Source: Bromus sterilis | Lineage: Eukaryota > Streptophyta > Magnoliopsida > Poales > Poaceae | Assembly: GCA_950022295.1 (NCBI GenBank) | Contig: OX465600.1 | Coordinates: 3,410,001-3,474,000, forward strand | Length of the DNA stretch: 64,000 bases | Reading direction: 5' to 3' | In this document: positions 34,731 through 46,955 of the stretch, piece after piece | Layout of the letters: each line of letters starts with the position of its first letter | Position numbering within the stretch: position 1 is the first letter of the stretch | Notes under the pieces: generated by a model | Database searches by the model: none | What the model was told of the DNA's origin: nothing | Seen by the model: the letters and a program-made list of their open reading frames with translations, nothing else | Made by a program: the position numbers and the translations under genes

Positions 34731-35482
34731 TTGTGCTATCTTAATTTGTCTTCCGATTGTCCGTTTGTAAGACATATTTTTAATTCTGTCGACACCCACT
34801 GGGTGTGACTTGGATGTAGTGAACCTATTCGGCCTTGGGCCTGTTACTTTTGATGCAATCCGACTGCTTGTTTTTTACTTTTACGTGTGCGATCAACTTT
34901 GCGTCTTTGTCGGTTTCCTTTATCGGCTGCACTTGGGGATGTCTACTGTGTCGATCTTGCTACCGTCATGCGGTCTGCAATCGTATCAACAGTAGACTAC
35001 CAGCCAAGGTTCGATAAGTTTTCATTTTTACACGACAAGATTTTACCGCAAAGGATTCTGCAATAGCAGGCGCCGATTGCTCGCTACCGGGTCCGATGTC
35101 CTGGTTTGCAGCGCAATCGGTGACTTTGTCTTGTCGAATGTGCCCTTGGTGGCATATTTTGAATTGTTTCCCGGGAATTTGTACTACCGACTGCCTCAAT
35201 CGCAACCCTTCTCAATGCCACAAGCCTTTTAGTGATTTGCGCTCGAGCTAGGTATCCGATTGAGTGTCAGCCTGCAGTCCCCGTGCCTCGATGGCTTATT
35301 TGCTTGACCTTGCGGTTGGCCAGTCCCCGGGTGTGCTATGCACATCTCGGGTATGACTGAGCGTTGCCGATTGAGGCTAGCTCTTCGAATGAAATTATAC
35401 AAAAGTACTCGAATGCTCATTTTCAGAGGCATGATAACTTTTACTGATTGTTTGCCGAATGGCTTACATAAGTTTCTGCCGT
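34731..35482. mobile_element. Non-coding spacer between antisense gene and integrase
   Basis: It holds the 3' end of the antisense transcript region and the stretch after integrase. CCGAYTG-type heptamers are frequent. No coding sequence is supported. Confidence 0.6.
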
Positions 35483-38400
35483 TCAACTATAGAACGGACA
35501 TAACAACTCGGCGTTCCACGGCCGCTCCGTCTCTGCTCCTGACGTGTCCTTGTGCTGAGTGCCCTTGGTGCAGTCGATCAGATAATAGGAATTGTTCTTG
35601 AGTGCTCTACTGACAACGAATGGCCCTTCCCAAGGTGAGGATAGCTTGTGCTGCCCATCTGACTTCTGGATTCGGCGTAGCACCATGTCTCCCTCTCGGA
35701 AAGCGAGAGGACGAATCTTCTTGCTGTGGTAGTGCCGCAACTTCTGCTGATAGACTGCTGACCTGGACAAGGCCAACAAACAGGCTTCTTCTTTGAGGTC
35801 GATGTCGTCTTCTCGTGCCAATCTGGCTTTTTCTCGGTGTACAGGGCATGCCGAGGTGAATCAAACTCGATGTCGGAAGGGATGACTGCTTCTGAACCGT
35901 ACACCAGGAAGAAAGGAGTGAATCCAGTCGACCTGTTTGGAGTGGTCCTCAAACTGAACAGTACTGCGGGAAGCTCATCAATCCATGCTCCGGGTGCCCT
36001 CTCAAGTGGCTCTACCAATCTGGGCCTGATACCTGATAGGATTAGTCCATTTGCCCTTTCGACTTGACCATTGGACTGCGGATGTGCCACAGATGCCAAA
36101 TCAAGCCGAATGCCCTGCTGAGATGCATATCGAGCCAGCCCTCCCTTTGCAAAGTTTGTGCCGTTGTCGGTGATGATGCTGTTAGGTACACCATATCTCC
36201 ATACAATGTCGTCCACAAACCGAACCGCAGTCGGCCCATCCAACTTCTTGATTGGTCTTGCTTCAATCCACTTGGTAAACTTGTCGACTGCCACTAGGAG
36301 ATGTGTCATGCCACTTCGAGCTCTCTTGAATGGTCCAACCATATCCAAACCCCAAACTGCAAACGGCCATGCTATTGGGATGGTCTTCAGTGCCGATGCT
36401 GGCTGATGACTTCTTGCCTTGAATCACTGACAACCCTTGCAGTGCTTCACCAAATTCTCAGCCGCTGCAAGTGCGGTTGGCCAGTAGAAACCATGTCGGA
36501 AAGCTTTGTTGGCGATGGCCTTTGCCGACGCGTGATGACCACATTCACCTTGATGAATGTCTCTGAGCAGCTCCAAGCCTCTGTCCTCTTCAACACATCT
36601 CTGGAGGATACCAGTTGCACTCTTGCGCATTAGCTCATTGTTGATTATTGTGTATGCCCAAGATCGGCGGCTGATCTGTCTGGACTCTGCTAAATCTTCT
36701 GTGAGGATCCCATCTGCTAGGAAATCTCTGATCGGCTGTGCCCATGATGGCGCACTGACTACCACCATTACCGCCGCATGCTGGGGTAGGACCTCCTCTT
36801 GGATCTCGGCCTCTTGAACACTGGCCTCCTGGACGTCTGCCATTTCTATCTCTGCTTCTGAACTGTCGACTGCGACGCCTGGCACGCATTCGGCAGCCCC
36901 TGGTGCCGACTTCTCGTCTGGAGTTGGAGCTTCATCATCGCAATCGGCAATTTCTGATGTTACTTGCTCTCCAGAGGTTGTGCCTTCTGGCGCAGCCTCT
37001 GCTTGCTTCCCTTTGGCTTTGCTCTTCTTCTGCTCCTCTACAGCCCCTGGCTCGCAATCGGCAGCCCCTGGTGCTATTGCCGAGACACCTTGGGCGCTGG
37101 ACTGCTTCTTCACGGTCGCAGGCTTGGCCGGTTGAACTTCTTTGGCCTTTCTTAGTGCTTCAAGATCGGTCTCCGAGATAAAAATGGACTCGGACTCTGG
37201 GGATGGAATGATAGACGGCTTCATGATGTGCTCCAGAGATATTCCTGGTGGGATTGCTTGCCTTGTGGAGCCAAGTTTGGACAGGGCATCTGCTGCTTCG
37301 TTATTTTCTCTTGGCACATGATGGAACTCGCAACCTTCAAAATAGCCGCTGATCTGCTGCACCAGGAATCGGTAGCTTGCCATGTTAGCATCCTTTGCAT
37401 CCCAGGTGCCCGAGCACTGCTGTACCACCAGGTCGGAATCGCCAAAGCACTCAATATTCCGAATACCGATTTCCTTGGCAAGCTTGATACCATGCACAAG
37501 GGCTTCGTACTCGGCGACGTTGTTTGATGCTGCGAAGTGAATCTGGAGCACATACTGCAACTGATCTCCTCTTGGGGAAGTGAGTACCACCCCAGCCCCT
37601 AGGCCATTCTTCATCTTGGAACCATCAAAGTGCATTCGCCAGAAATCCGACATTGGGAGCTGCGGCATGTACTGAGTTTCAGCCCAGTCCACCAGGAAAT
37701 CGGCTAGTGCTTGCGACTTGATTGCAGTCCTTGGTTCATACTGGATACCGTGACTAGCGACTTCGATTGCCCATTTTTCCACTCTTCCGGTTGCATCTCT
37801 GCTTCCCATGATGTCGGCCAACGGAGCCGAGCTGACAACGGTGATCAAGTGGGCTTGAAAGTACGGCTTCAATCTCTTGGCTGCCATGTACACTCCATAG
37901 CACATCTTCTGATAGTGAGGGTAGTTCTGCTTGGATGCCGAGAGCACTTCGCTGATGTAGTATACTGGACGCTGGATTTGCTGTGCCTTGTCCTTCTCGA
38001 GCCGCTCCACCACCATGACTGCACTGATCACCCGATTGGTTGCCGCAATGTATAACATCATTGGCTCCTTCTCAATCGGGGCAACCAGAATAGGTGCCGT
38101 GGAGAGCATGCGCTTGAGCTCTCGGAATGCTTCATTTGCTTGAGGGGTCCAAGTGAACTTCTCTGTCTTCTTCATCAACTGGTACAATGGGATTGCCTTC
38201 TCACCCAGCCGACTGAGGAATCGGCTGAGAGATGTGAGGCAACCGGTGAACTTCTGCACTTGCTTCAGGGTTTTGGGCTGCTCCATGCGCTCTATTGCGG
38301 CTATCTTCTCGGGGTTTCATTCGATTCCTCTCTCGGAAACGAGAAACCCCAAGAGTTTGCCATCTTGGACTCCAAACACACACTTCTCCGGGTTGAGCTT

Positions 38401-39403
38401 TATCTGATAAGTTCTCAAATTTGCAAAAGTCTCTCTGAGGTCATCCAACAGCGTGACTCCTTTTGCCGATTTCACCACTAAATCGTCCACGTAAACATGG
38501 AGATTTCTGCTGAGCTGAGAATGTGTGCACCTTTGAATCGTGCGCTGATAAGTGGCTCCTCCATTCTTCAGACCAAAAGGCATGGTGATATAACAATAGG
38601 CCCCGAAAGGGGTTATGAATGCAGTTTTTATTTGATCTTCCACAACCAACTTGATCTGGTGATATCCAGCAGTAGCATCCAGAAAAGACAAAAGCTCGCA
38701 GCCGGCCGTAGAATCAATCACTTGATCAATACGGGGCAAAGCAAACAGATCTTTCGGGCACGCCTTGTTCAGGCAAGTATAATCTATACACATGCGCCAG
38801 GTCTTGTTCTTCTACATGACGAGGACTGGATTCGCCAGCCACTCGGGGTAAAACACTTCCATGATGAAACCTGCAGCTTGCAGCTTCGCAATCTCTTCGC
38901 CGATTGCCCTTCTCTTGTCCTCAGAAAAATGTCTCAAGGGTTGCTTGACCGGCTTCGAGCCTGGCCGAATGTGCAGCTTGTGCTCGGCGAGTTCTCTCGG
39001 AACACCAGGCATGTCTTGTGGAGACCATGCAAAGATGTCCCGATTCCCACGGAGAAACTCGACGAGCTCGCTTTCCTATTTATCGCTGAGTCCAGCTCCG
39101 ACTACAACAAACTTGGTTGAGTCGGAGGGATCTAGAGCGATTTTCTTGCTGTCCTTGGCCAACTGAAAAGCCGACTCCTCATCTACTCTCTTTGCTGGGC
39201 CAACCGGGAGTGGATTCTTGCTCTGTGCTTGCGCCATTGCGATCACTTTACTGAGCTGACGCTTCTCCGTCTCCACTACTAGAGACTCAGCCAAACTGCT
39301 GCCAGCGGATGTGCACTCGAGGGACTTCCTGAAGTCCCCGGTGACGGTGATGACGCCGTTTGGCCCCGGGATCTTCATCTTCATGTATGTCTGCTGTGCA
39401 TTG
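35483..39403 (-). pseudogene. Tat element pol, copy 1: protease remnant, RT, two RNase H domains, integrase
   Basis: In minus-strand order: C-terminal protease remnant; reverse transcriptase (FLDATAGYHQIKL, VYVDDLVVKSAKG); Gypsy RNase H (YYISEVLSASKQNYPHYQKM); a Ser/Ala/Glu-rich linker; a second RNase H (MHFDGSKMKNGLGAG, NNVAEYEALVHG); integrase zinc finger (ending HCKGCQ) and DDE core (ITDNGTNF, HPQSNGQVERANG); and a GPF-type tail (WEGPFVVSRAL). Stops include TAG at 39076-39078 and 38812-38814 (both shared with copy 2) and TGA at 38317-38319 and 36424-36426 (copy 1 only). A 160-bp deletion at about 39600 removed the protease active site. Confidence 0.88.
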
Positions 39404-39931
39404 ATCATGAACTTGGCGAATGCTGGTAATCCCAACAAAGCATGGTAAGGACTACTGAGGTCGGCCACTTCAAACCAAATCGGCTCTCTCCTGAAATTTT
39501 CTTCCGTGCCAAATATAACATCCAGCCGAATGCGACCCATGGGGGTGCAAGACAACCCAGGAACAATCCCATGGAATGTCGTCCGACTGCGCTCCAGGTG
39601 GGATGATCTGCTCTGTCCCAGGATATCGGACACTCGGACCAGTGCATGAACTGGGGAATCGGCGGTATAGTGGCATTAACTTCCTGAGCTCGGGCTCTCC
39701 GACTGCCCTTGTCTTTGGACTCGCTAGTAAAAATCATGTAGGCCGCATCCTGCTGCGGGAACTGGTTCTGCTGCTGAGGTGGTCCTCTGTTCTGGGGTGG
39801 AGGTGGGGGTGGAGGTGGTAAAGCTTCTCCCTTTGCAATCCTTCTCACAAAATCGCACTGCCGAGTGGTGTGCGCAGACGGCCTACCAGGCGTGCTGTGC
39901 AACTTGCATGGTGCATCCAACATATCCTCGA
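36392..39931 (-). repeat. Left arm of 3.5-kb inverted repeat (gag C-term to integrase)
   Basis: Reverse complement of 42032-45731. The length difference (3540 against 3700) equals the single 160-bp deletion of the protease region, so by my boundary reading the arms are otherwise free of net indels and very similar. The arm spacer (39932-42031) holds the first half of gag and the 5' leader. Confidence 0.88.
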
Positions 39932-41667
39932 ACGTGTACTTGGGCTTCATCTGCCCTGGGGGTCTCACATTTGGTCTCATCTTCCGACTGCCTCCTGCAG
40001 CCGCTGGATCTTCCTCATTCTGGACAGCGGCCACCTGCCGATTGCCATACTGAGTATCAGGTTGTTCGTCCTTACGCTTGCCATTGTTCTGCTGGTTGTT
40101 GTTGTTGTTGTTGTTGCGATTGTTCTCTCTTCTCTCCTTCCGGCTGAGGCCTTGGTTCCCTGTGTCCGACTGCGGAGCCCCTGGCGACTGGATCACACCT
40201 CCAACTCCGAGTTGGATAGGGCGCATCGCAGAATCGGACATAGCGAACGCATTTGCCACCTTCATGAGCTCAGCGAGCGATGTGAAGTCTTTGCGGAGCA
40301 GCTTGTGCTTCAACATTGAATCAGCCAGACATCCATCCGTAAAATACTGAATGGTCTGGATCTCATGGACTCCTTTGCATGAATTCTTTAGCTTGATCCA
40401 CCGAGATAAGTAATCTCGGAGGGGCTCTTCCTTGCCTTGCACACACAAAGCTAGCTGCCGCGGGAGGTTGGGCCTCTCATACGTGCTTGTGAAGTTGTGG
40501 ATGAATGCGGTCGTGAAATCCTCCCAGCAATTCACACTGTCCTTGGGCAAACTGTTTAACCATGTCCGAGCTGAGCCCTGCAGCATGAGAGGTGCATAGC
40601 GGACTGCTACACGCCGATTGCCTCCTGCAATGCGGACTGCTGTCAGGTAATCGGACAGCCAGTCTTCAGGCTTCACCGAGCCATTGTACTTGGGAGTGTC
40701 TCTCGGCAGTGTGAAGCCTTTGGGGAACTTTTCCGTCCGAATACGATGTCCGAAACATGATGGGCCAGCTTCTCCTTCTTCATCTTCCTGAGCCTCCTTC
40801 TCCAGGAGCTCAATGCGATGCCTCGCATCATTCTAGCCGATTTGGCGAGGGCCAAGTCGGGTGCTGATTGCCGGTCTTGGTGCCGATTGCTGTGGCATGT
40901 CATGGCGCCTGCTATTAACAGCGGGTTCTTCCATTCTTCTGCTTGCTGCCGGGGGTGGCCGATTGCCCCGGACCTTGCTGTCATGCCGAGATGGCGCGGG
41001 TTGGTGCCTGTTCTGGCGCGATGCATTCGGTCGCTGGCTAGCTCCCGCATTCGGCCTCACGGTTCCTCTTGATGCCTCTGGTTCAGCATTTTGATTGCCC
41101 ATTGCTACGAGTCTCTGCTCCTTTGCGGCTGCTATCAGTTCGCGCATTCGGCGCGACTGCTCACGCCACTCGTCTCCTTCTAGGTCTTCTAGCTCTAGCG
41201 CTATCTGCTCGGCTGCCCTCAGGTTCTTGTCCGCTGTGCTATATGTTGGCCTTTGGATGAATGCCGACTGCGCCGGCTGCTCCGGTTGCATTGGCCTTCT
41301 CGGACGCTCCGGTTGCTCGGCCCCTGACAGCTGCTGGTTGACTGCTCTACCTCGGCTTCTCAGGTCTTCCAGGACTGCGGGCTCAATCGGCCGGCGCGGT
41401 CCTGCATGTGCTGCATTGTACTCCCTTGTGATGGCTCCCAGCCGACGCTCTTCTGCTAGCACTTGCTCAGCCCTGCGAGCCAGAGCGAGCCGTGCCGTTT
41501 CCAGCTCGGTGTGTACTTGCTCCGGATCACCATTCCTGTTCACGGGTGTGTATAACACATCCCGCAACGCACTGGTGCCGATTCGCTCTGCCGCATCAGC
41601 TACCTCTTTAGCCTTCCTTGCTGCGCTTGCCGGGTCACGGTTGGTCGATGAAGATGCTCCCGCCATC
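39404..41667 (-). pseudogene. Tat element gag, copy 1
   Basis: A likely start is the ATG near 41667 (MMAGASSSTNRDP). The N-terminal half is charged and Ala/Arg/Gln-rich. After a frame break at about 40680-40830 comes the canonical retrotransposon gag core (PLMLQGSARTWLNSLPKDSV, FIHNFTSTYERP, WIKLKNSCKGV). It continues with an Asn-rich run and a C-terminal zinc-binding-like block (CKLH, then HTTRQC) followed by a run of prolines. The 160-bp deletion at about 39600 shifts the frame, so the end of this frame is not native. Gag packages element RNA. Confidence 0.8.
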
Positions 41668-41986
41668 ATGACGGCGGCGTGAAGTCGGCCCTCCTCTTGG
41701 CCAGATGTTGCGATGCAGCCCCTGGTCAAGAGCGGGTCTGTAGCACACGAGAAGATGCGGATGTCTCTGGGATACGCCTCAGGGAAGCTACCAATAAAGA
41801 GACGATGACTTCCCACCTGTAGCGACACTCCGGGCGGGCAAGGGTGCTCCAGCCTTGTACCGCGCCGAGTAGTCCACTACATAATCGATTTCCCCACGCC
41901 TTAGAATCAGGTCGGAGGCGTGGCTACCGCCTGATGCAGAGGAAAATCCCGTCCGGATCTTGACTCCAGTCGACGCCTCGGTCTAC

Positions 41987-42004
41987 CCCCACGGTGGGCG
42001 CCAA
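41987..42004 (-). promoter_or_regulatory. Primer-binding site of the Tat element (copy 1)
   Basis: The minus strand reads TTGGCGCCCACCGTGGGG just after ACAG, the last bases of an LTR. The rest of that 5' LTR is missing: the sequence jumps to inverted gag within a few bases (42008-42032). I did not identify the priming tRNA with confidence. Confidence 0.7.
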
Positions 42005-42031
42005 CTGTGTTTTGGTGGAGCTTGTGCTTCG

Positions 42032-45000
42032 TCGAGGATATGTTGGATGAACCATGCAAGTTGCACAGCACGCCTGGTAGGCCGTCTGCGCACACCACTC
42101 GGCAGTGCGATTTTGTGAGAAGGATTGCAAAGGGAGAAGCTTTACCACCTCCACCCCCACCTCCACCCCATAACAGAGGACCACCTCAGCAGCAGAACCA
42201 GTTCCCGCAGCAGGATGCGGCCTACATGATTTTTACCAGCGAGTCCACAGACAAGGGCAGTCGGAGAGCCCGAGCTCAGGAAGTTAATGCCACTATGCCG
42301 CCGATTCCCCAGTTCATGCACTGGTCCGAGTGTCCGATATCCTGGGACAGAGCAGATCATCCCACCATTTTGCCTAATCCAGGCAACTATCCGCTGGTGG
42401 TGGACGCTCTGTTCGCAGGACCAAGGTTTTCATGCAAATTCTCTAGAGTACTAGTTGATGGAGGAAGCACAATCAACATTCTGTACAGGGATACAATGCT
42501 CAAGCTAGGGCTCACAGAGCGGGACCTGGAGCGCAGTCGGACGACATTCCATGGGATTTTTCCTGGGTTGTCTTGCACCCCCATGGGTCGCATTCGGCTG
42601 GATGTTATATTTGCCACGGAAGAAAATTTCAGGAGAGAGCCGATTTGGTTTGAGGTGGCCGACCTCAGTAGTCCTTACCATGCTTTGTTGGGATTACCAG
42701 CATTCGCCAAGTTCATGATCAATGCACAGCAGACATACCTGAAGATGAAGATCCCGGGGCCAAACGGCGTCATCACCGTCACCGGGGACTTCAGGAAGTC
42801 CCTCGAGTGCACATCCGCTGGCAGCAGTTTGGCTGAGTCTCTAGTAGTGGAGACGGAGAAGCGTCAGCTCAATAAAGTGATCGCAATGGCGCAAGCACAG
42901 AGCAAGAATCCACTCCCGGTTGGCCCAGCAAAGAGAGTAGATGAGGAGTCGGCTTTTCAGTCGGCCAAGGACAGCAAGAAGATCGCTCTAGATCCCTCCG
43001 ACTCAACCAAGTTCGTTGTAGTCGGAGCTGGACTTAGCGATAAATAGGAAAGCGAGCTCGTCGAGTTTCTCCGTGAGAATCGGGACATCTTTGCATGGTC
43101 TCCACAAGACATGCCTGGTGTTCCGAGAGAACTCGCCGATCACAAGCTGCACATTCGGCCAGGCTCGAAGCCGGTCAAGCAACCCTTGAGACGTTTTTCT
43201 GAGGACAAGAGAAGGGCAATCGGCAAAGAGATTGCGAAGCTGCAAGCTGCAGGTTTCATCATGGAAGTGTTTTACCCCGAGTGGCTGGCGAATCCAGTCC
43301 TCGTCATGTAGAAGAACAAGACCTGGCGCATGTGTATAGATTATACTTGCCTGAACAAGGCGTGCCCGAAAGATCCGTTTGCTTTGCCCCGTATTGATCA
43401 AGTGATTGATTCTACGGCCGGCTGCGAGCTTTTGTCTTTTCTGGATGCTACTGCTGGATATCACCAGATCAAGTTGGCTGTGGAAGATCAAATAAAAACT
43501 GCATTCATAACCCCTTTCGGGGCCTATTGTTATATCACCATGCCTTTTGGTCTGAAGAATGGAGGAGCCACTTATAAGCGCATGATTCAAAGGTGCACAC
43601 ATTCTCTGCTCAGCAGAAATCTCCATGTTTACGTGGACGATTTAGTGGTGAAATCGGCAAAAGGAGTCACACTGTTGGATGACCTCAGAGAGACTTTTGC
43701 AAATTTGAGAACTTATCAGATAAAGCTCAACCCAGAGAAGTGTGTGTTTGGAGTCCAAGCTGGCAAACTCTTGGGGTTTCTCGTTTCCGAGAGAGGAATC
43801 GAATGCAACCCCGAGAAGATAGCCGCAATAGAGCGCATGGAGCAGCCCAAAACCCTGAAGCAAGTGCAGAAGTTCACCGGTTGCCTCGCATCTCTCAGCC
43901 GATTCCTCAGTCGGCTGGTTGAGAAGGCAATCCCATTGTACCAGTTGATGAAGAAGAATGAGAAGTTCACTTGGACCCCTCAAGCAAATGAAGCATTCCG
44001 AGAGCTCAAGCCCATGCTCTCCACGGCACCTATTCTGGCTGCCCCGATTGAGAAGGAGCCAATGATGTTATACATTGCGGCAACCAATCGGGTGATCAGT
44101 GCAGTCATGGTGGTGGAGCGGCCCGAGAAGGACAAGGCACAGCAAATCCAGCGTCCAGTATACTACATCAGCGAAGTGCTCTCGGCATCCAAGCAGAACT
44201 ACCCTCACTATCAGAAGATGTGCTATGGAGTGTACATGGCAGCCAAGAGATTGAAGCCGTACTTTCAAGCCCACTTGATCGCCGTTGTCAGCTCGGCTCC
44301 GTTGGCCGACATCATGGGAAGCAGAGATGCAACCGGAAGAGTGGCAAAATGGGCAATCGAAGTCGCTAGTCACGGTATCCAGTATGAACCAAGGACTGCA
44401 ATCAAGTCGCAAGCACTAGCCGATTTCCTGGTGGACTGGGCTGAAACTCAGTACATGCCGCAGCTCCCAATGTCGGATTTCTGGCGAATGCACTTTGATG
44501 GTTCCAAGATGAAGAATGGCCTAGGGGCTGGGGTGGTACTCACTTCCCCAAGAGGAGATCAGTTGCAGTATGTGCTCCAGATTCACTTCGTAGCATCAAA
44601 CAACGTCGCCGAGTACGAAGCCCTTGTGCATGGTATCAAGCTTGCCAAGGAAATCGGTATTCGGAATATTGAGTGCTTTGGCGATTCCGACCTGGTGGTA
44701 CAGCAGTGCTCGGGCACCTGGGATGCAAAGGATGCTAACATGGCAAGCTACTGATTCCTGGTGCAGCAGATCAACGGCTATTTTGAAGGTTGCGAGTTCC
44801 ATCATGTGCCAAGAGCAAATAACGAAGCAGCAGATGCCCTGTCCAAACTTGGCTCCACAAGGCAAGCAATCCCACCAGGAATATCTCTGGAGCACATCAA
44901 GAAGCCGTCTATCATTCCATCCCCAGAGTCCGAGTCCATTTTTATCTCGGAGACCGATCTTGAAGCACTAAGAAAGGCCAAAGAAGTTCAACCGGCCAAG

Positions 45001-45731
45001 CCTGCGACCGTGAAGAAGCAGTCCAGCGCCCAGGGTGTCTCGGCAACAGCACCAGGGGCTGCCGATTGCGAGCCAGGGGCTGCAGAGGAGCAGAAGAAGA
45101 GCAAAGCCAAAGGGAAGCAAGCAGAGGCTGCGCCAGAAGGCACAACCTCTGGAGAACAAGTAACATCAGAAATTGCCGATTGCGATGATGAAGCTCCAAC
45201 TCCAGACGAGAAGTCGGCACCAGGGGCTACCGAATGCGTGCCAGGCGTCGCAGTCGGCAGTTCAGAAGCAGAGATAGAAATGGCAGACGTCCAGGAGGCC
45301 AGTGTTCAAGAGGCCGAGATCCAAGAGGAGGTCCTACCCCAGCATGCGGCGGTAATGGTGGTAGTCAGTGCGCCATCATGGGCACAGCCGATCAGAGATT
45401 TCCTAGCAGATGGGATCCTCACAGAAGATTTAGCAGAGTCCAGACAGATCAGCCGCCGATCTTGGGCATACACAATAATCAACAGTGAGCTAATGCGCAA
45501 GAGTGCAACTGGTATCCTCCAGAGATGTGTTGAAGAGGACAGAGGCTTGGAGCTGCTCAGAGACATTCATCAAGGTGAATGTGGTCATCACGCGTCGGCA
45601 AAGGCCATCGCCAACAAAGCTTTCCGACATGGTTTCTACTGGCCAACCGCACTTGCAGCGGCTGAGAATTTGGTGAAGCACTGCAAGGGTTGTCAGCGAT
45701 TCAAGGCAAGAAATCATCAGCCAGCATCGGC
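42032..45731 (+). pseudogene. Tat element gag C-terminus, protease and pol, copy 2 (right arm of inverted repeat)
   Basis: It begins inside gag (DEPCKLHSTPGRP) and keeps the protease active site (VLVDGGSTINILY, about 42451-42489) lost from copy 1. It continues through reverse transcriptase, both RNase H domains and the integrase zinc finger, then breaks at 45731. Stops at TAG 43045-43047 and TAG 43309-43311 are shared with copy 1; TGA 44752-44754 is private (CGA in copy 1). Since the shared stops predate the duplication, the progenitor was already unable to make full pol without readthrough. No start codon or promoter of its own is present. Confidence 0.88.
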
Positions 45732-45736
45732 GACAG

Positions 45737-45754
45737 TTGGCGCCCACCGTGGGG
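45737..45754 (+). promoter_or_regulatory. Second primer-binding-site scrap
   Basis: CGACA (LTR terminus) followed by the same 18-base primer site and about 16 more leader bases (to GAGGCGTCGA), wedged between integrase (45731) and a partial LTR (45771). It is a 40-bp relic of an LTR-leader junction and has no function here. Confidence 0.8.
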
Positions 45755-45770
45755 CAGACCGAGGCGTCGA

Positions 45771-46316
45771 CACCGACTGCTCCTCTCCGGGTGATCCGGA
45801 GCCTACGAGCGGCGGCCCATGCTGTAGCATCGTAGAGCCTAGGAATGAACAGTGGAGCTAGGGGGTGCGGTCTTGTCGGCCTATCCGCGGAATCGGCGGG
45901 GAGGTCGACACCGTATCTCCACCAGATCTTTGACATGACTTGGCCTTCCTGCCACCCAGATATCTCGGGATATGGTATTTATGACCTCGTAATCATACCC
46001 CCGACTGGGTATTAGGTTGTTCCGATTGCGCCTGGACCGACTGGCGCTTCCTGGCAAGGTCGATTGCTCTGGGCAATCGGCCTTCTAGGGATCAACCTCA
46101 GTCCAGCTGCAGACCAATCTGATGATCGTCTTTGGTGAAGGAAGGGTGGACCGATTGCGCCTGGGCCGACTGCTGGCATTTGGTATGGTCGATTGCCTTG
46201 GAGCAATCGGCCTTACCTCTGCCCAGCTCGGCCCAGCTGCGGCCCAATCGGTCCGTCCTTGTCTTGAAAGGTTGCTTCCGCTTGGGTTAGCCTACCCGGG
46301 TACCAATCCCCCGACA
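45771..46316 (-). repeat. Partial Tat LTR, 546 bp
   Basis: Colinear with 29288-29833, same length and orientation as the left LTR, with only scattered substitutions. It lacks the other 444 bp. It runs on into the antisense-gene region as in the left copy. Confidence 0.85.
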
Positions 46317-46711
46317 GTAGCCCCTAAAGCTGTAAAGGTCCCACGGTCACTTGACCGCGGGGCCTTTGCAGTTTTTTAATCTCTGCCCTGACGTTCTCCG
46401 ACTGCTATGGTCTCCTCGAGTGCGTCATTCCGAGTTCGTCGGCCGACTCGGAGATCATACTCGGCTGACCAAGATATCTTTCGCCGATTTCACTCCAACG
46501 GTTACCTCCGATTCATCCGCGGCGTGATCAATGAGCTGGGACCCACGACCCACGCGCGACGTGACATAACTGCAGGACCTGACCCCCACATCGCACGCCT
46601 CGCCTTTTGCGCCGGGATCCTTTGCGCTGGTCTGCCGGTTGGCCTTCCTATGCCCTAGGCCACACCGGGCCACACAGCCGCAGGTGCATCCCACTCCCCT
46701 CCCCCGCCGCC

Positions 46712-46719
46712 CATATAAG
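46712..46719 (+). promoter_or_regulatory. TATA box for the antisense gene, copy 2
   Basis: CATATAAG within CGCCCATATAAGCCACC, about 240 bp before ATG 46956 and preceded by a C-rich stretch. Copy 1 has a 62-bp gap here (equivalent to 46656-46717) that removes the box, so only copy 2 keeps this candidate promoter. Confidence 0.6.
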
Positions 46720-46955
46720 CCACCGGGGGGGGCTTCGCCTCTTCCTTCTCCTAGACGCTTTCTTCAACCTCCAGCCTTCTCTCCTCCGCGCCATTGCCGT
46801 TCCACGCGAATCTCTCTGCCGTTGGCCTCTGCATCTTGAATCTGCTCCAGCCACGGGCTCGTGCTCTTCGCCGCCGCCGCCGCAGCAACACTTCGTCGTT
46901 GCTCTCGTGCTCCGCCTCCCTCTTTTCTCTTCTCTTTTCCTTGTCTGCAAACACC

